Positions 8,101-9,650 of a stretch of 9,650 nt of DNA are shown in pieces. A program made the translations under genes and the position numbers. Origin of the DNA: Kutzneria sp035492655 (GTDB lineage Bacteria > Actinomycetota > Actinomycetes > Mycobacteriales > Pseudonocardiaceae); NCBI GenBank assembly GCA_035492655.1, contig DATJJB010000592.1:1-9650 (forward strand), written 5' to 3'. The first letter of the stretch is position 1; each line of letters begins with the position of its first letter. Under the pieces are notes generated by a model that made no database searches, had not been told where the DNA came from, and saw nothing but the letters and a program-made list of their open reading frames with translations.

Positions 8101-8888
8101 ACGGCCGGCGGGTGGCCAGCGCCGGGGAGGACGGCACCATCCGTATCTGGAACGCCAGCGGCGCGGGTGACCCCATCGTGCTGCGCGGCCACCAGGCCGA
8201 CGTGTGGGATGTGGCGTTCAGTCCCGACGGCCGGCAGCTGGCCAGCGCCGGGAACGACGGCACCGTACGGATCTGGACGACCAACCCTGGCGACCCGCCG
8301 ACCGTGCTGCGCGGTCATGAAGGCCCGGTCTACAACGTCTCCTACAGTCCCGACGGCACGCTGCTCAGCAGCGCCGGCGTCGACGGCACCGTGCGGATCT
8401 GGCACACCGCGAATCCCGGCGACCCGATCATCCTGGGCGGGCACCAGGGCGGGGCCCGGTCGGCCACGTTCAGCCCCGACGGGCAGCGGCTGGCCACTGC
8501 CAGCGCCGACGGCACCGTACGGATCTGGCGGTCGCTCTCCGACAAGGACCCGATCGTCCTCGAAGGGCACCTGGGGCCGGTGGCAGGTGCGGTGTTCAGC
8601 GCCGACGGCCAGCATTTGGCCACCAATGGCAGTGATCACACCGTGCGTATCTGGCGAACCGACGGTGCCGGCGACTCCGTTGTCATCACTGGTTACGGGA
8701 CTTCGGTCAGCACCGTCGCATTCAGCCCAGACGGCCGTTCCCTGATCACCGGGCACGGCGACGGAACCGCGCGTATAGCCCACTGCGAGCCCTGCATGCC
8801 CATCGACGAGGCACTGCGAATGGCCGAGAAGCGAATCACCAGGGACTTCACGCCGCAGGAACGAAAGACGTACCTGAACGAGCAGTGA
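5187..8888 (+). CDS. HTH - nSTAND1 NTPase - transmembrane - 14-blade WD40 protein
   Basis: A 1233-residue STAND-class protein. The ATG at 5187 follows AGGAGGGGG (5173-5181), which runs out of the SUKH stop codon. Residues 16-85 form an HTH-like domain typical of actinobacterial STAND proteins. The nSTAND1 module opens with PYAGLAPF and FFGRE (107-124). It has Walker A GASGSGKS (145-152), Walker B VVFIVDQFEEVF (225-236, Asp230) and a VRADF sensor-type motif (269-273). A winged-helix-like region holds ELAHEALIRSW (442-452). One hydrophobic helix (536-556) is a likely membrane anchor. Residues about 623-1200 hold 14 WD40 repeats with GH and IW signatures, enough for two seven-bladed propellers, followed by a conserved short tail (1200-1233, ending with RITRDFTPQER). 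Family knowledge: the NTPase is a ligand-triggered switch and the WD40 part senses a partner. No separate effector domain is visible; the HTH end or a partner may supply the output. Confidence 0.93.
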   Translation: MGAGRPEQPLDPSAGPVQRFAWELRQLREQAGRPTYRRLAQQAHYSVTTLADAAKGDRLPSLEVTLAFVTVCGGDPAEWETRWRAAAAELTPTRSVSPRDSDDQPPYAGLAPFQPAAADRFFGRERLVDDLMTRLTSRRFLAVVGASGSGKSSLLRAGLIPALPAPWRPVLLTPGADPLRECAIRLAALLDTDPDALVAGLAEDPANLGIHVRQALVDAPPEAEVVFIVDQFEEVFTLCDDEQERDQFVAALLAAASRGGSRTRVVLGVRADFYARCAEHPGLVAALQDAELLVGPMTTAELTKAITQPAARNGLVAEKALTTAVLADVAGQPGYLPLLSHALLETWRRRRGNALTLSGYLAAGGVRGAVAQTADSVYQDLDPDQQQVARRILLRLIALGDGTEDSGRRVSRREFDADPDTVAVLDRLVRARLLTLGDNTVELAHEALIRSWPTLRGWIDEDRELLLAQRRLSDAAAEWERNERDEEYLYRRARLTAWEDRDLGRLNESERAFLDAGKQRHAHELTLSRRRIRRTLIGAGVVVVVVSLLSVLALVSANRAGRERDLAFSRQLVADARAQLALDPELALLLARQAYRVVPTAEAEAALRQASLDTRVVATVPSGQREVYSVVFSPDRRRVISAGTDGTVRVWDRAGASLAPQPAVVSGEQRDAAKLAVTPDGRKSASVGEDGAIRLRDLVDGHEQVLRGHEGSVRGLAFDAHGNQLASAGDDSTVRIWDVPTGREVTVLRGHQGAVFSVAFAPDGRLVSGGEDGKVRVWNLADGHQDAVITAHDDTVKRVAVSRDGRLATASDDGTVKVWKDLGQGDPVVLRGHDGTVETLAFSPDGRTVASGGQDGVVRIWSVTSSTDPLMLRGHRGVVWDLAFDPDTPSRLASAGADGTIRIWDVTPPGDPIVLRGHTGRVAPVEFSPDGQHVVTGGHDATVRIWKATGDSSPVVLRGHDGEVWDVTFSPDGRRVASAGEDGTIRIWNASGAGDPIVLRGHQADVWDVAFSPDGRQLASAGNDGTVRIWTTNPGDPPTVLRGHEGPVYNVSYSPDGTLLSSAGVDGTVRIWHTANPGDPIILGGHQGGARSATFSPDGQRLATASADGTVRIWRSLSDKDPIVLEGHLGPVAGAVFSADGQHLATNGSDHTVRIWRTDGAGDSVVITGYGTSVSTVAFSPDGRSLITGHGDGTARIAHCEPCMPIDEALRMAEKRITRDFTPQERKTYLNEQ

Positions 8889-8914
8889 TGACCGCGCAGG
8901 TCGGGGGCGGGCAA

Positions 8915-8961
8915 TTGTCCGGAGGTTGTTTGTCCGGCGTTGTCCGCCGGGCGCCGGACAA
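8915..8961 (+). repeat. TTGTCCGG repeat cluster forming a hairpin after the STAND gene
   Basis: TTGTCCGG occurs at 8915-8922 and 8930-8937, and TTGTCCG at 8940-8946. The segment TTGTCCGGCG (8930-8939) is perfectly complementary to CGCCGGACAA (8952-8961) with a 12-nt loop, and the third copy (8940-8946) can compete for the same 3' arm (8955-8961). The hairpin lies 41 nt after the STAND stop and has no T-run. It is a possible terminator, or a repeated operator in front of the downstream gene. Confidence 0.45.
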
Positions 8962-9004
8962 CCCGTCCGCACTAGAACTGGCCTGGTCAAGGGGGCGTGG
9001 CCGA

Positions 9005-9057
9005 CCTCGAACATCGAGGAGCGGGGTTCGCGTCCCCGAATCGTTCGAGGAGACATC
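9005..9057 (+). promoter_or_regulatory. Structured leader with competing inverted repeats over the Shine-Dalgarno
   Basis: CCTCGAAC (9005-9012) is perfectly complementary to GTTCGAGG (9043-9050), which contains most of the GAGGAG Shine-Dalgarno (9047-9052) of the next gene. Inside this loop CGGGG (9022-9026) pairs with CCCCG (9034-9038). An identical TCGAGGAG lies at 9014-9021 and at 9045-9052, so the 5' arm can pair either locally (9005-9010 with 9014-9019) or with the ribosome site. This could give open and closed forms; no ligand or known riboswitch class is recognised. Confidence 0.4.
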
Positions 9058-9471
9058 TTGTTCAAGCGCATTGTCACGGCCGGCGTGGCCACGGCCGGAC
9101 TGCTGGCCCTACTGGCTCCCGCGGCGAATGCCGACACTCCGGTGAACAACCCGATTCTCGGCACGGGCAGCCTGCTTCGGGCCCAGTTGATCGAGAACTC
9201 CGACGGCTCCGGTCACAAGATCTCGGTCTACGGCACCGCCAACTGCACGTCGTCGACGACGAACCGCGATTACACGATGACCGTGATGCCGTCGAGCTGG
9301 AACGACGCCGTCTCGATGGTCAAGGACTGGCGTCAGTGTGACGTCATGCTGTTCAAGAACGACGGCGCGCTGGCCAGCGACACGCACACCGGGTGGATCG
9401 ACGGCGGCGACAGCGGCAAGTCCGTCGGTCCGAACTGGAACGACCAGGCCTCGTCGTTCGTCCTCAGTTGA
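9058..9471 (+). CDS. Small secreted beta/gamma-crystallin-like protein
   Basis: A 137-residue exported protein. The TTG at 9058 was chosen because GAGGAG lies 5 nt upstream and the product then begins with a textbook signal peptide: FKR, a hydrophobic core of Ala/Gly/Leu, and ANA cleavage after residue 25. The mature part is about 112 residues. Two WND motifs, WNDAVS (81-86) and WNDQASS (127-133), match the (N/D)(N/D)xx(S/T)S calcium-binding signature of microbial beta/gamma-crystallins. The second is exact and the first lacks the final Ser. Each motif closes a half that resembles a Greek-key unit. Two cysteines (63 and 94) could form one disulfide. Family members are small, stable, often calcium-binding extracellular proteins; some actinobacterial relatives with this fold are protease inhibitors. 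The function here is not established. The following lipoprotein start overlaps the stop. Confidence 0.7.
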   Translation: MFKRIVTAGVATAGLLALLAPAANADTPVNNPILGTGSLLRAQLIENSDGSGHKISVYGTANCTSSTTNRDYTMTVMPSSWNDAVSMVKDWRQCDVMLFKNDGALASDTHTGWIDGGDSGKSVGPNWNDQASSFVLS

Positions 9472-9650
9472 GGATGACGCTGATTGCGGCCGCCGTCGTG
9501 GCGGCCGCAATCCCCTTCGCTGCCGGATGCTCGGCGCGGGAGACGGGCGAGCCCGCCTTGTCGACGCCCATCCCCGTCATCTCGAGCAGCGCCCAACTGC
9601 ACCTGCCGATCGCCGACCACGTGCCGTCCGCCGAGACGGACGCGGTGATC
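9468..9650 (+). CDS. Putative lipoprotein, N-terminal fragment (3' part outside window)
   Basis: The frame is open to the window end (61 codons). Starting at TTG 9468 it overlaps the previous TGA as TTGA and gives MRMTLIAAAVVAAAIPFAAG followed by Cys, a lipoprotein signal peptide with lipobox AAGC and an Arg in the n-region. Starting at ATG 9474 the n-region would lack a positive charge, which is unusual, although GAGG immediately upstream gives no good spacing for either start. After the Cys comes a Ser/Pro-rich linker, then QLHLPIADHVPSAETDAVI. This resembles the start of a common family of actinobacterial lipoproteins ('LPLDAYxxxxxExxxI'); that assignment is weak. The protein would be anchored on the outer face of the membrane. 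Ala-rich codons in the signal peptide form a perfect hairpin (9482-9512). Confidence 0.55.
   Translation, partial: MRMTLIAAAVVAAAIPFAAGCSARETGEPALSTPIPVISSSAQLHLPIADHVPSAETDAVI
9482..9512 (+). terminator. Perfect 13-bp stem hairpin after the crystallin-like gene
   Basis: GATTGCGGCCGCC (9482-9494) and GGCGGCCGCAATC (9500-9512) are exact reverse complements around a 5-nt loop, GTCGT. The stem starts 11 nt after the stop of the crystallin-like gene and is followed by CCCC, not by T residues. It could be a terminator or attenuator. It also encodes the Ala-rich core of the downstream lipoprotein signal peptide, so it may partly reflect codon choice. Confidence 0.5.

Noticed and set aside
9022..9038. 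T-arm-like hairpin CGGGG-TTCGCGT-CCCCG suggesting a tRNA
   Set aside because: The loop lacks the conserved A58, no matching acceptor stem or anticodon loop with U33 is found upstream, and no CCA follows.
8926..9057. Upstream extension of the crystallin-like frame
   Set aside because: It would cover the structured leader and remove the signal peptide from the N-terminus; GAGGAG supports the TTG at 9058.
6417..9164. 915-residue open frame on the minus strand opposite the WD40 gene
   Set aside because: Its periodic text mirrors the WD40 repeats on the other strand and it has no domain signature of its own.

Overview
The window is high-GC DNA with GTG and TTG starts, strong GC third-position bias and long antisense shadow frames. 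It comes from an actinomycete. A PknG-like kinase head, a GH3 enzyme with a ricin-type lectin tail, a CebR-type operator and an HTH/nSTAND1/WD40 giant protein together suggest a Streptomyces- or Pseudonocardiales-like soil organism; the genus cannot be fixed from this sequence. No insertion sequence, CRISPR array, tRNA or rRNA was found.

Left, minus strand (1-1729). A trypsin-like serine protease without a signal peptide (1645-224) overlaps by ATGA the start of a PknG-like zinc-ribbon/kinase gene that runs off the left edge (227-1). The two look translationally coupled and probably belong to one intracellular signalling operon. A large near-perfect hairpin (1682-1720) separates this pair from the next gene.

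Centre-left, minus strand (1730-4489). A secreted modular glycoside hydrolase family 3 enzyme has the order signal peptide, GH3 N and C domains, fibronectin-III-like domain, putative Ig domain and ricin-type beta-trefoil. A near-consensus CebR/LacI-type operator lies 44 nt upstream of its start codon, which points to control by cello-oligosaccharides. A second, perfect 15-bp palindrome sits in the same divergent intergenic region.

Centre-right, plus strand (4614-8888). A SUKH (SMI1/KNR4) protein is followed after 12 nt by a 1233-residue protein. That protein carries an N-terminal HTH, an nSTAND1 NTPase, a transmembrane helix and 14 WD40 blades. The pair reads as a two-gene operon. It has the make-up of a STAND-type sensor or conflict module and is the most interesting unit here.

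Right end, plus strand (8889-9650). A leader with competing inverted repeats, one of which covers the Shine-Dalgarno, precedes a small secreted beta/gamma-crystallin-like protein. This is followed, with a TTGA overlap, by the start of a lipoprotein cut off by the window edge. A perfect 13-bp-stem hairpin lies inside the lipoprotein's signal-peptide codons. No gap between genes exceeds 170 bases.
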